DNA from: Chloroflexota bacterium
Lineage (GTDB): Bacteria > Chloroflexota > Anaerolineae > SpSt-313
Assembly (NCBI GenBank): GCA_029553955.1
Contig: JAKPJZ010000075.1
Span: 118,702 to 182,701, forward strand
Length of the DNA: 64,000 bases
Direction: 5' to 3'
The notes under the pieces: model-generated
What the model was told of the DNA's origin: nothing
Seen by the model: the letters and a program-made list of their open reading frames with translations, nothing else
Databases searched by the model: none
Shown here: in pieces, positions 18,089 through 26,656 of the stretch
Position numbering within the stretch: the stretch's first letter is position 1
Layout: each line of letters begins with the position of its first letter
Made by a program: the position numbers and the translations under genes

Positions 18089-18761
18089 CCGCCGTTCCCT
18101 CCACGAGCTTCTTGCCCAGACTCATGACGACCACGCGATGTGCTGCGCCCATGGCCACTTTCATGCTGTGTTCGATCAGCAACACAGAGATACCGCCCTG
18201 GGCCAGATCCCGCACCGCGGACACAAGGTCTCCGGCCTCCGCATTGTTCATTCCTGCAGTTGGCTCGTCCAGCAAGATGAGTTTCGGCTGACCCGCAAGA
18301 GCCCGGGCGAGTTCCACCTTACGACGCAGACCGTAGGGAAGCGCCCCAGTTCTCTGACGAGCCAGGTCAACGAGCCCCGTTCTCGATAACACATCTTTCA
18401 CGTCTTCTAGCCTGAGCCTGGAGAACGGCGTTCCCTTTCTAGCCAGCGCCACATTCTCAAGGATGGTTAGGTCAGCAAAGAGCCGTATGTTCTGGAAAGT
18501 CCGGCCTACGCCTAATTCCGCCATTTTCCAACTGGGCAGGCCGGTGACTCGTTTGCCCTGCAGATACAACTCGCCTCGATCAGGACGAACAATGCCTGAG
18601 ATGATGTTGAAGAGAGTGGTCTTCCCTGCCCCGTTGGGCCCGATGAGTGCGACGATCTCTCCAGGTTGGATGCTGATGTCCACGCCATCGACGGCCGTGA
18701 CCCCGCCATAGCGTTTAGAAACCCCAGACACGGCCAGGGTCCATTCTCCTTTCGCGCTCAT
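18012..18761 (-). CDS. livG: Branched-chain amino acid-type ABC transporter ATPase LivG
   Basis: A 249-aa ABC ATPase with Walker A GPNGAGKTTLFNIISG, Walker B LILLDEPTAGMN and the LivG-type signature ALPYGLRRKVELARAL. The C-terminus carries SVLLIEHSMKVAMGAAHRVV. It pairs with LivF on the cytoplasmic face of the LivHM permease. Its start overlaps the livM stop by four bases. The reading frame is intact although upstream partners are broken. Confidence 0.92.
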   Translation of the reverse strand: MSAKGEWTLAVSGVSKRYGGVTAVDGVDISIQPGEIVALIGPNGAGKTTLFNIISGIVRPDRGELYLQGKRVTGLPSWKMAELGVGRTFQNIRLFADLTILENVALARKGTPFSRLRLEDVKDVLSRTGLVDLARQRTGALPYGLRRKVELARALAGQPKLILLDEPTAGMNNAEAGDLVSAVRDLAQGGISVLLIEHSMKVAMGAAHRVVVMSLGKKLVEGTADAIRKDPNVIQAYLGERRAGSINAR

Positions 18762-19690
18762 TGACTTGACTGCCTCTCAAAGAGCGAGACGAGACCTCGC
18801 GGAAAGAACTGCACGACCAAGAGCATCACGACGCCATAGCACAGCAGTTGGACCTCGGCAAATGGGCGGAGGACTTCCTGCACGATAAACATCAGCAGAC
18901 ACCCAACCACAGCACCCTCAACCCGACGTGCACCACCCAAAAGCACCATCGTCAGGAGCAACAACGACTGATTGATCGAGTAGAACTCGGGGCTAACAAA
19001 CCCCACGAAATGAACTAGCGACACACCTGCCAGGCCGGCGACCAGCCCGCTGATAAGAAAGGCGATGCTTTTGAGGAAAGCGACGCGAAGACCGATAGCG
19101 CCAGCCGCCATCTCGTCCTCGCGCACTGCCATCATGCTTTTGCCTAGGCGCGTCTGGCCTATGTACCAGACGGCAAGCATGCAGATGGCGGCTACGACCC
19201 AAGGCACATACTGCCCTATGAATGGCACCAGAGCGTACGAAGGAACGTTGCTGATCCCCGAGGGCCCCCCAGTCACCGGCAGCCAGTTGAGCGCCAACTC
19301 ATAGAACATGCCATTGAATGCCATCGAACTCACAACGAAATAGGGTCCGCGAATCCTCAGCGTGGGGAAACCGAGGATCATGGCTCCGATGACAGCCATG
19401 ACCAGCGCGGCAATGACCGAAATGACGATGGGCACGCCTCTGGTCGACAGAACCGCACTCACGTAGGCTGCGACTCCCATCAGAGCGCCCTGCCCTAGAG
19501 ACACCTCGCCAATATAGCCGGTGATCATGGTAAGCGAGAGGGCCGCCGCAATCCAGATGGGCAGGAGGGAATACAGCTGGAGGAAGTAGCCCGTCCGGTA
19601 TCCTACCCCACGAGTAAAGGAGGGCGCAAGGACGATAGCCGCACCAACTACAGTCCAGAGCAGAGGGAGACTCCTAATCCTTTTCCACAC
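18758..19690 (-). CDS. livM: Branched-chain amino acid-type ABC permease LivM
   Basis: A 310-aa polytopic membrane permease. The family segment SLGQGALMGVAAYVSAVL is near residue 65, and RLGKSMMAVREDEMAAGAIG, which contacts the ATPases, is near 195. GTG 19690 overlaps the end of livH by 17 bases. No lesion is visible. Confidence 0.9.
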   Translation of the reverse strand: MWKRIRSLPLLWTVVGAAIVLAPSFTRGVGYRTGYFLQLYSLLPIWIAAALSLTMITGYIGEVSLGQGALMGVAAYVSAVLSTRGVPIVISVIAALVMAVIGAMILGFPTLRIRGPYFVVSSMAFNGMFYELALNWLPVTGGPSGISNVPSYALVPFIGQYVPWVVAAICMLAVWYIGQTRLGKSMMAVREDEMAAGAIGLRVAFLKSIAFLISGLVAGLAGVSLVHFVGFVSPEFYSINQSLLLLTMVLLGGARRVEGAVVGCLLMFIVQEVLRPFAEVQLLCYGVVMLLVVQFFPRGLVSLFERQSSQ

Positions 19691-20653
19691 GGCGACCTCC
19701 CAAGATGCCCATGGGCCTGAGAACCAGGACGGTAATCAGCAAGGCGAATGCGAAGAAATCCTTGTAGGTTGACGAGACATAGCCGCCCACGATGCTCTCC
19801 ATCACGCCCAGGAAGACCCCTCCCGCAAAGACACCGGGTATGCTCTCCAGGCCTCCAATGACTGCCGCCGCGAAAGCTTTCACCAGTATGACCTGTCCCA
19901 TGCGAAACTGCGCGAAGAAGACGGGCGCAACGAGACATCCAGCGACACTCCCGAGCATGGCCGTCAAGGCAAAGGCGAATGGAAGCGTGGTGCGGATGTC
20001 GATCCCCATCATGCCTGCCACGACACGATTGTCAGCGACTGCACGAAGGGCGATTCCCCAACGCGTACGATAGAGGAGCAACCCCACGCCGAGCACCATC
20101 GCTGCGGCCACTGAGGCAGTGAGCAAAGACTGCCCGTCTAAGTGGGTGGACAGAATTCTGTTGACACGCGGCGCTGGGCGTGCAGCCTCTGCTGCAGCAA
20201 GCCAAAGCGGCATGGCAGTGGCTCGATGTCAACCTAATTGTGTCCACCCACTTAGGCTGATGCTGCCCAGTGCCAGTCCCGCGCTAACGCCTGCGACTGG
20301 ATAGGGGTCCGGCCCCCAGATCAACAGCCATGCGCCGCGCATTATGATGCCCAACGATATACTGGCGATGATGAGGTTCATGGCAGGTGCACCTTTCACC
20401 AGTAAGCGGCGAAAGGCGATTCGCTCGGTGACTACTCCGACAAGAATGCCAAGATGGCAGCTAAGCCAATGCTGAGCCAGTATGGCAGTCTCAGTTGGGT
20501 CACCAGTGTGTAGGAAGTAAGGGCGCCCAGGGTATAGGACTCTGGGTGACCAAAGTTGAAGAGGCCCACAGTCCGGTAGATCAGCACGAAGCCAAGGCCG
20601 ATCAACGAGTATATCATTGCTGTGGCGAGCCCCTGCACAAGTATCTGCGCCAT
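19674..20653 (-). pseudogene. livH: LivH permease, broken by a frameshift and a miniature element
   Basis: The first 70 codons (MAQILVQGLATAMIYSLIGL) run into TAG at 20432-20434, while a second frame takes over with VGVVTERIAFRRLL, so one base has been lost near 20435-20447. That frame continues through IASISLGIIMRGAWLLIWG to a 112-bp element at 20141-20252, and resumes with DGQSLLTASVAAAM to the stop at 19674. The element sits in a CTA (Leu) codon and adds 114 bases in frame with one TGA. Restoring one base and deleting the element gives 867 bases and a 288-aa LivH of normal length. This membrane subunit is therefore doubly inactivated. SD GGGAGG lies upstream of ATG 20653. Confidence 0.9.
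20141..20252 (+). mobile_element. 112-bp IS630-derived miniature element, copy 2 (in livH)
   Basis: The plus strand starts AGTGGGTGGACAGAATTCTG and ends CACCCACT, with flanking TA at 20139-20140 and 20253-20254. It is base-for-base identical to copy 1 when reversed. In this orientation it lines up with the left end of the full element at 16121: the same TTGACA, GGCGTG, CCTCTG, GCCAA and CATGGC blocks occur in the same order. Confidence 0.93.
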
Positions 20654-20689
20654 GATTGCTCAGCCTCCCGCCTGCCAAGACCGGGGCTT

Positions 20690-20738
20690 CTGAGCCCTCC
20701 AGAAGGCCCGTTTGGGGCAATGCTTGAGGAGGGCTCAG
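20690..20738 (-). terminator. Hairpin between livJ and livH
   Basis: CTGAGCCCTCC (20690-20700) pairs with GGAGGGCTCAG (20728-20738), 11 perfect pairs around a 27-base loop. It lies 18 bases after the livJ stop and before livH. There is no T-run, so it more likely stabilises the livJ message or partly attenuates than ends transcription. Confidence 0.6.
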
Positions 20739-20756
20739 CCCAAGCCGGACTAGCAC

Positions 20757-21884
20757 TCAGTCGACGATCTCGAATTTGCCATTGACGACTTGTGCAACGA
20801 AGATGTGGCGGATATTGTGCCCATTCTGGTCGAAGGCGAGATCACCCACGGCGCCGCTGTAGGTTCCTTCGCGGATCGCCTTTTGGATGGCGGCCCGGTC
20901 CTTGACCGTCGTGCCGGCTTTCTTCATGGCCTCAGCAATGGCGTAGACGGCGTCATAGGCGTGGGCCACGAACACGTCGGCATCACGCTGATACTGCTGC
21001 CTCATCTTGCTCTGCAGGCTGGCAGCCTTCGGGTTCTTGGGGTCCACCGCACCCCAGGTGAGTAGCATCCCGTTCGCTGATTCGGCGGCCAGGTCCAGGA
21101 ACTTCTGGTTGCCCAGCACATTCGCGCCGAGGATAGGTAGGCCGATACCCAGCTTCTTGGCTTGCAAGACGATGCGGGCATCCCCCTCAACTCCACCATA
21201 GAGATAGATGGCTTCCGCGCCACTCTTCTGCGCGTTGAGGAGTTGCGAGCCAAAATCCATATCGGTCGAGCGCCAGGCCTCTGTCGCCGTCAACTGGATG
21301 TCGGGTTACTGCTTCAGCGTGTTCACAAGAGCATCGCGTGCCCCAGTTCCCAAATCGGTCGTATCGTGCAGCAAGGCAATCTTCTTGTACTTGAGGTTCT
21401 TGGAGATGTAGGCAACCATCCGGTTGATTTGGTCGGGGTCTGCCGGCTGGATTCTGCTAGCCCATTTCCAGCCTGACGACGTGATCTTGAGGTTCGATGA
21501 AACGGTGACGATAAATGGAATGCCTAGCTCTTCGAGCTTGGGCCCGATGGCCAACGCAGGGCTGCTACTGGAGCACACAATTGTCGCGACAGTCTCGTCA
21601 GCGACCTGCGGTGCGATTTTGACCGCTTCGACCGGGTCGCCCTTCTCGTCGTAGACGCGGAGCACCAGCGTGGCGCCACCGATCCCGCCCGCGGCATTGA
21701 TCTCATCGACCGCAGTCTGTGCGCCCTGTCGAGTGTCCAGGCCGTACGGCGCAGAGACGCCTGACTGGTCGCCCACAATGCCGATCGTGATTTCCTTGGC
21801 CGCAGCCGGGGCGCAACCCACCGAGGAGAGCAGCAAGACGAGTACAACGACTAGTGGAACCGCATAGGCTGCCTTCTTGTCCAT
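20757..21884 (-). pseudogene. livJ: LivJ-type substrate-binding lipoprotein, broken by one ochre codon
   Basis: From ATG 21884 (SD GGGAGGA) the frame starts with a lipoprotein signal, LVVVLVLLLSSVGC, with lipid Cys24. It continues with ITIGIVGDQSGVSAPYGLDT, the first lobe of a type-1 periplasmic binding protein. At codon 193 (21306-21308) TAA interrupts LKQ/PDIQLTATEAW; the same frame then stays open to 20757 and encodes the second lobe (SGAEAIYLYGG, FVAHAYDAVYAIAEAMKKAG). One base change such as TAC to TAA explains it. Without the stop the product would be 375 aa, a normal length. The binding protein would bring its ligand to LivHM. Confidence 0.9.
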
Positions 21885-22065
21885 GGTTATTCCTCCCATG
21901 CACTCAATGCCCCAATCCCAAGCTCCAGCGCGTGTTGGCGAGGCGCTGCAGGCTAGCGCACCTTCTCCCTCCCTCCTCACATTCCCGAGCTACGCGGGCG
22001 CCCGACAGCCTGAACGTCTCTCAGCCGAACGTGATCCGAACGCCGGGGATTCGCTCCCCAAGCTG

Positions 22066-23301
22066 CTACCAACGGACGTCCCAGACGCGCAGAGGCAGTC
22101 TCGTCAATAGTCGCCCTCCATCCTTGCCGCAGCAACAGATGCGCTCGACCGTGCCGGTGCCTAGCACAGGGTCGACAATCATCGGCTCTACCGCATAGAT
22201 CATCCCACTGGCCAAGACGTCATCGCTGTTCAGATGACAATGCGGCGCTTCGACCTGTGAGCATCCCAGGCCGTGCCCGACCAGAAACTCGATGAAGTTC
22301 TTGCCCTGTCCGTTCTTCGTCGCCACCGCACGAGCCACCTCGACCAATTCGCATGCAGGCGTGCCCTCCCTAGAGGCAGCAACAAGCGCCTCTGTCATCT
22401 GCGCTGCTGGCTCGAGCAAGGCCAGTTGCTCTTGGGTGGGCTCTGCATCGACCACTGTTGAAGTGGCGCAGTCCAGTGCGTAGCCATGATAGGTTGCACT
22501 AATATCGATGAACAGGAGGTCGCCTCGCTGCAACTTGCGGGCGGTCGGGTTGCCGTTCTTGAGTGCAGCACGAGGACCGGAACAGACACGGGTGTCGAAC
22601 AGGTAGGACACTGTCTCAACGCCCCCCCTGCGCATCTCGTGCTCTAGCGCCCCTGCCACTTCCAGCTCGGTGGCGCCGGGTTTGGCAACCGCGAGCGCGG
22701 CCGCAAAGGCGGTGTCGAGTGCCGCGCCTGCATGCTCGAACACCCGGACTTCCAGGGGCGATTTGACTGCTTTCAGAAGTTCGTAGGGTCGCAGCCACTC
22801 TACCCACTCCACCTCTGGAAATGCCTGCTTCAAGTTCACAAAGAAATCATACCCGAGCAGTTGCCAACCGACGATGCCAATCCTGGCGCGTCTCAGCTTT
22901 GTCTCATCGAGGATCTCCTTGACACGCTGCAAGACTGTCGGCGGATTGGGTGGAAAGGCGCGGTAGAGGGCGCCCCGGATATCACGAACCCATGTCTCAT
23001 ACACGAACGAATGGAGTGGCTCGCCGTGGGCGGCAGCGCTAGTGGCCAGGATGGGGTCTCCGTCCAGGGGAAGGATGACGGCAGAGTGTCCCAACTGAGC
23101 ATAGAAGTTGGTGAGGTAGCGTATGTTGCCACGCTCGCGGACGTCCCCCAGGATCATAAGGGCGTCCAGCTTGCTCTCCGCCATCCGAGCCTTCACATTC
23201 GAGACTCGCCGCTCATACTCGGACATCGGAAACGGCAACTCCAGGAACTGCTTCCGGTCATCAAATCGCCACGAGTAGCGGAAGTAGCTGATGTCTTTCA
23301 T
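22066..23301 (-). CDS. M24-family metallopeptidase (Xaa-Pro aminopeptidase/creatinase fold)
   Basis: A 411-aa protein with an N-terminal creatinase-type domain (MAESKLDALMILGDVRERGN) and a C-terminal pita-bread domain. The five dimetal ligands are all present: Asp in LLFIDISATYHG, Asp in ALDCATS, His in FLVGHGLGCSQ, Glu in YAVEPMI and Glu in GTVERICC. Such enzymes release N-terminal residues before proline or cleave C-N bonds of small amides. ATG 23301 has GGAGGGGAG upstream; the open frame reaches 23346. It lies 181 bases upstream of livJ and is the first gene of the decayed operon, but is itself intact. Confidence 0.85.
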   Translation of the reverse strand: MKDISYFRYSWRFDDRKQFLELPFPMSEYERRVSNVKARMAESKLDALMILGDVRERGNIRYLTNFYAQLGHSAVILPLDGDPILATSAAAHGEPLHSFVYETWVRDIRGALYRAFPPNPPTVLQRVKEILDETKLRRARIGIVGWQLLGYDFFVNLKQAFPEVEWVEWLRPYELLKAVKSPLEVRVFEHAGAALDTAFAAALAVAKPGATELEVAGALEHEMRRGGVETVSYLFDTRVCSGPRAALKNGNPTARKLQRGDLLFIDISATYHGYALDCATSTVVDAEPTQEQLALLEPAAQMTEALVAASREGTPACELVEVARAVATKNGQGKNFIEFLVGHGLGCSQVEAPHCHLNSDDVLASGMIYAVEPMIVDPVLGTGTVERICCCGKDGGRLLTRLPLRVWDVRW

Positions 23302-23548
23302 TGTCCCTTTCTCCCCTCCGGCACCAATGGGTGTCTGCGCGTACAAGAGCAGCGACGATCTGTCTAGGAACCGAGAGACGATCCAGAAAGAGAAGCGATG
23401 GCATGAAACGAGCGAGGACCCACGATGGTGATCCTGGCGCGACTCACTGCCTTGCCCTACGTCCGTTTACGGCGAGCACTCAGTCGGACCACACGACTGG
23501 CCCTTCCGCATGCTCAAGTGAGTCGGACAGATGTCTGCTAGCTATCTA

Positions 23549-23660
23549 GGTGGGCGGACACAATTAGGTTGACATCGAGCCACTGCCATGCCGCTTTGGC
23601 TTGCTGCGGCAGAGGCTGCACGCCCAGCGCCGCGTGTCAACAGAATTCTGTCCACCCACT
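23549..23660 (-). mobile_element. 112-bp IS630-derived miniature element, copy 3
   Basis: It has the same length and orientation as copy 1, flanked by TA at 23547-23548 and 23661-23662. It differs from copies 1 and 2 at three positions: two in the outer left repeat (GGTGGGCGG instead of AGTGGGTGG) and one in the middle (CTGCGGC instead of CTGCAGC). It sits at the 5' side of a beta-propeller gene. Confidence 0.92.
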
Positions 23661-24681
23661 TAGTGCGCGGGAAGCGTTAACAGCCACAGCCCAGCCCCCG
23701 AATCCTGAGCTCGACCAGCTCTACCAGAAAGCCATCGAGGCACGCGACCGCGCAGATTGGTGGCTCGCTGGTTGTTACCTGAAGAGCATCCTCCGAACCC
23801 GACCGGCGCACCGTGACGCGAGCGCATTCCTGCAGAAGCTCACGACCGAGCACCCCCAGGGCAAGATTGCCGTAGCCGAGGGCAACAATATCTGCCTTAT
23901 GGATGCTTGGGGCGACAAGAGAGAGCAGATCGAGACGGGGCGGGTGGTCGCGCTTTCGCCTAGCGGTCGACAAATCGCCTTCATCCGTGGGAACCACCTG
24001 ATGGTTGGCCCCATCAATGGTGAGCACCAGGTTGTACTTAAGATGGACCTGCGGGATCAGCCTCCCTACGAAGAGGCCACCCTGGCTTGGACTCCGGGCG
24101 AGCAGGGCATCCTGCTGCCTATCGACGTGTTTGATGATCTCATCAAAGACAACCTGAACCAGCGGGAGATAGGCTTGCTCACTTTGGCCACCAAGCAGCT
24201 GCGCAAGATCGTCTCATTGGAACCCTTGCCGGACCCCTGGCCGCAGACCCGCTACTTGATGTCGCCCACGTTCGATCCGACCGGGGAGCGCCTGGCATAT
24301 GCTCGGTACTGCCCCTTCGGAGCCGGAACGATCATCGTTTATCACACTCGCCATGGGAGCAGGACAGAGATCCTGCAAGGCCCGCATCAGATCGCCTGGG
24401 CTCCAGATGGGAGTCTGATCGCCTATGGGGGGAGACACGGAGTCTACACCATGCGCCCAGACGGCAGCAACGCAAAGCCGCTGGTCGACAACGATGGGAT
24501 GCCTTTGCTGGACAGTCGTGTCACCTTCGTGACTTGGGCCCCCGATGGCAAGAAGCTGCTGTGTGCGGTCGACGATGCTGGAATGAGCACAGACTTGTGG
24601 GTCATCAATCTTCCTAGTCTGGAGGCGTTTCGTATCGCCACGTTTGATTGGCTAAAGAGCCCACCGTCTTGGGCGCCATAG
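23661..24681 (+). pseudogene. TolB/PD40-like beta-propeller protein lacking a normal start
   Basis: The frame encodes a short helical, TPR-like part (NPELDQLYQKAIEARDRADW) and then repeated propeller blades: GRVVALSPSGRQIAFIRG, YLMSPTFDPTGERLAYAR, HQIAWAPDGSLIAYGG and VTFVTWAPDGKKLLCAV. Such WD40/PD40 domains usually bind partners or ligands. No proper start precedes it: in frame, the miniature element lies directly upstream and a TAG stands just beyond that (23539-23541). An artificial frame can begin with a TTG inside the element (23569), adding about 30 unrelated codons. I read it as the 3' part of a gene that lost its N-terminus. It is the only recognisable plus-strand gene between the IS630-like element and the end of the window. 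Confidence 0.7.
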
Positions 24682-25202
24682 AGAGTGCTTCCCCTCCACA
24701 ACCTCCGCTATGCTGGGTCCCCAGTCCACGTCCGAGACCGGCGCGTTGACTTGCTCGGAAGGGCTGTCCCCTTTTCGGCAACTGAAAGCCGGATCCTATG
24801 GCACGCCAAGCTTGAGGTGCTGAGACTCGATGTGAACCTCGATGGCAGTCCCCTGCTGGCTCAACAGCGGAAGTACAGTCCGATGGATGCTTTCGCACAT
24901 AGCGCGGTTGCCCGCTGATGTGGCAGCTCGCGGTCGGACGTCTGACACCCAGCACCGAGCACCAACACGACGAATTGGGTTGCATGTGACAGTGGACATA
25001 ACGACCAACGAGGGGTCTAGGGGCTGCCTGGAGCAGGGAGTTGGCTGCGTGCTAAACCGAATCCACGATGGGACCTACATGCCCCCGACACCTGGAGCCT
25101 GCGGGTCTCATGCTGGATTCAGTTTAGCCGAGCGTTGCTTCTCAGTCGGCTAGGTCGCTGGCGGCTAACGGGCACTCTGGCTGGCCAGGTTTGCCTATGG
25201 CA
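24682..25202. other. Intergenic stretch, no gene recognised
   Basis: No convincing coding frame. A plus-strand frame at 24685-24918 (77 codons) begins MLPLHNLRYAGSP but has no SD and no known domain. The only structure is the inverted repeat at 25052-25127. It separates the converging propeller remnant and lpd. Confidence 0.4.
25052..25127. repeat. Small inverted-repeat element, possible IS remnant
   Basis: The left arm starts CTAAACCGAATCCA at 25052; the right arm (25104-25127), read on the minus strand, starts CTAAACTGAATCCA. The arms match at most positions over about 24 bases and enclose about 27 bases. The same half-site occurs at 7221-7251. It resembles the ends of a small non-coding element. 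Confidence 0.4.
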
Positions 25203-25230
25203 AGGGCCCCGAGCCATTGCCCGGGGCCCT
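25203..25230 (-). terminator. Hairpin after lpd
   Basis: AGGGCCCCG (25203-25211) pairs with CGGGGCCCT (25222-25230) around a 10-base loop, 17 bases past the lpd stop. It has no T-run on either strand but marks the end of the minus-strand supercluster. Confidence 0.55.
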
Positions 25231-25247
25231 CGGCGTTGTCAATCAGG

Positions 25248-26642
25248 TCAGGACTTGGGCAAGTGGAGGGGGCGGCCCAAAGCCGCCAGGCCGGCTTCGG
25301 CCAGCGCTTCACCCAATGAGGGGTGGGGGTGGATGGTGGCGGCCAGTTCGTCGAGAGTCATTTCCAGGGTTAGCCCCAGGGCGCCCTCGAGCACGAGGTC
25401 CGACGCGTGCGCACCCACGATGTGTAGGCCCAGCAGCGCGCCGTAGCGCGCCTCGGCCACCACCTTGATAAAGCCGTCGACCTCGCCTTGGGCGATGGCC
25501 TTGCCGTTGCCGTTGAAGGGGAAGCGCCCCACGCGCACATCGTAGCCCTGCTCGCGCGCGGCCTGCTCCGTCAGCCCAACGCTCGCCGCCTCGGGCCTGG
25601 CAAAGATGCAGCTGGGCACCGCATCGTAGCGCATGCGCGCCTTGTGGCCGAGGGAACTCTCGGCTGCAACCGCGCCCTGGTGCATGGCCACGTGTGCCAG
25701 CATCGACCCGCCGGTCACGTCGCCCACCGCATAGATACCGGGCACGCTCGTGGCCATGTGCTCGTTGACCTGGATGCCTCTGCGGTCGTAACGCACGCCT
25801 GCAGCCTCGAGTCCTAGCCCCGCCACGTTGGGCCTGCGGCCTGTGGCCAGCAGCGCCTTGTCAGCCTCGACGATGACCTCGCCCTGTGGGCCCTGCAGGC
25901 GCGCCCGCAAGGCCCCACGGCCGGCCTCGATGGCCGTGATCTTGGTGCTGACGTGCACCTTCGCGCCCTGCAGGAGGAGGGCCGTGCGCAGTGTGTCGCC
26001 AACGTCGGCGTCTGCCAGCGGCGCCAGGCGCGGCAGCATTTCGACCACTGTCACCTGCGAGCCGAGGGTGGCAAAGAGGGTGGCAAACTCCAGTCCCACG
26101 GCGCCGCCGCCCACGACGAGTAGGCTCGCCGGCAGCGCCTCAAGGGCGAGGGCGCCGGTCGAGTCGAGCACGCCGGGCAGGTCGGCGCCTGCGATGGGGA
26201 GCGTTAGGGGGCTCGAGCCAGTAGCAATGACGATGCGCGGGGCGGCCCACGTCTGCATTCCGCCTGCCCCATCGACGGCTACCGTGCCCGGCCCACTCAG
26301 GTGCGCGTGGCCCTCCACCACGTCGACGCCGGCCCGACCCAGGAGCATGCGTACACCCCCTACGAGCTTGGCGACCACGTCGGCCTTGCGCGCCTGCATG
26401 GCCGGCCAATCGGCCTCGGGCTTGGCGGCACGGACGCCGAACTCGGCGGACCGGCTGACCACGTGATAGACCTCGGCGCTCGCGAGGAGGGCCTTGGTGG
26501 GGATGCAGCCTACGTTGAGGCATACCCCGCCCAGGTACTCTGCTTCCACCAGGGTCACGTGGGCGCCCAGTTGCGCGGCCCGTAGCGCGGTGATATAGCC
26601 GCCGGGCCCGCCGCCGATGACAATGAGATCCGTTGGCATCAT
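25248..26642 (-). CDS. lpdA: Dihydrolipoyl dehydrogenase (E3)
   Basis: A 464-aa flavoprotein disulfide reductase that reoxidises the E2 lipoyl group with NAD+. Seen in order: FAD motif LIVIGGGPGGYITALRAAQL, redox disulfide GGVCLNVGCIPTKAL, NAD motif LLVVGGGAVGLEFATLFATL, second FAD motif GIYAVGDVTGG and the C-terminal interface HPHPSLGEAL with the catalytic His. ATG 26642 (ATGATG) is preceded by GGAAGGGA; the open frame runs much further upstream into E2 without meaning. It starts 14 bases after the E2 stop and closes the dehydrogenase operon. Confidence 0.95.
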   Translation of the reverse strand: MMPTDLIVIGGGPGGYITALRAAQLGAHVTLVEAEYLGGVCLNVGCIPTKALLASAEVYHVVSRSAEFGVRAAKPEADWPAMQARKADVVAKLVGGVRMLLGRAGVDVVEGHAHLSGPGTVAVDGAGGMQTWAAPRIVIATGSSPLTLPIAGADLPGVLDSTGALALEALPASLLVVGGGAVGLEFATLFATLGSQVTVVEMLPRLAPLADADVGDTLRTALLLQGAKVHVSTKITAIEAGRGALRARLQGPQGEVIVEADKALLATGRRPNVAGLGLEAAGVRYDRRGIQVNEHMATSVPGIYAVGDVTGGSMLAHVAMHQGAVAAESSLGHKARMRYDAVPSCIFARPEAASVGLTEQAAREQGYDVRVGRFPFNGNGKAIAQGEVDGFIKVVAEARYGALLGLHIVGAHASDLVLEGALGLTLEMTLDELAATIHPHPSLGEALAEAGLAALGRPLHLPKS

Positions 26643-26656
26643 GTCCCTTCCATTTG

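Noticed and set aside
24685..24918. 77-codon plus-strand frame after the propeller gene
   Set aside because: No SD, no motif, and it lies in sequence that looks like decayed intergenic DNA.
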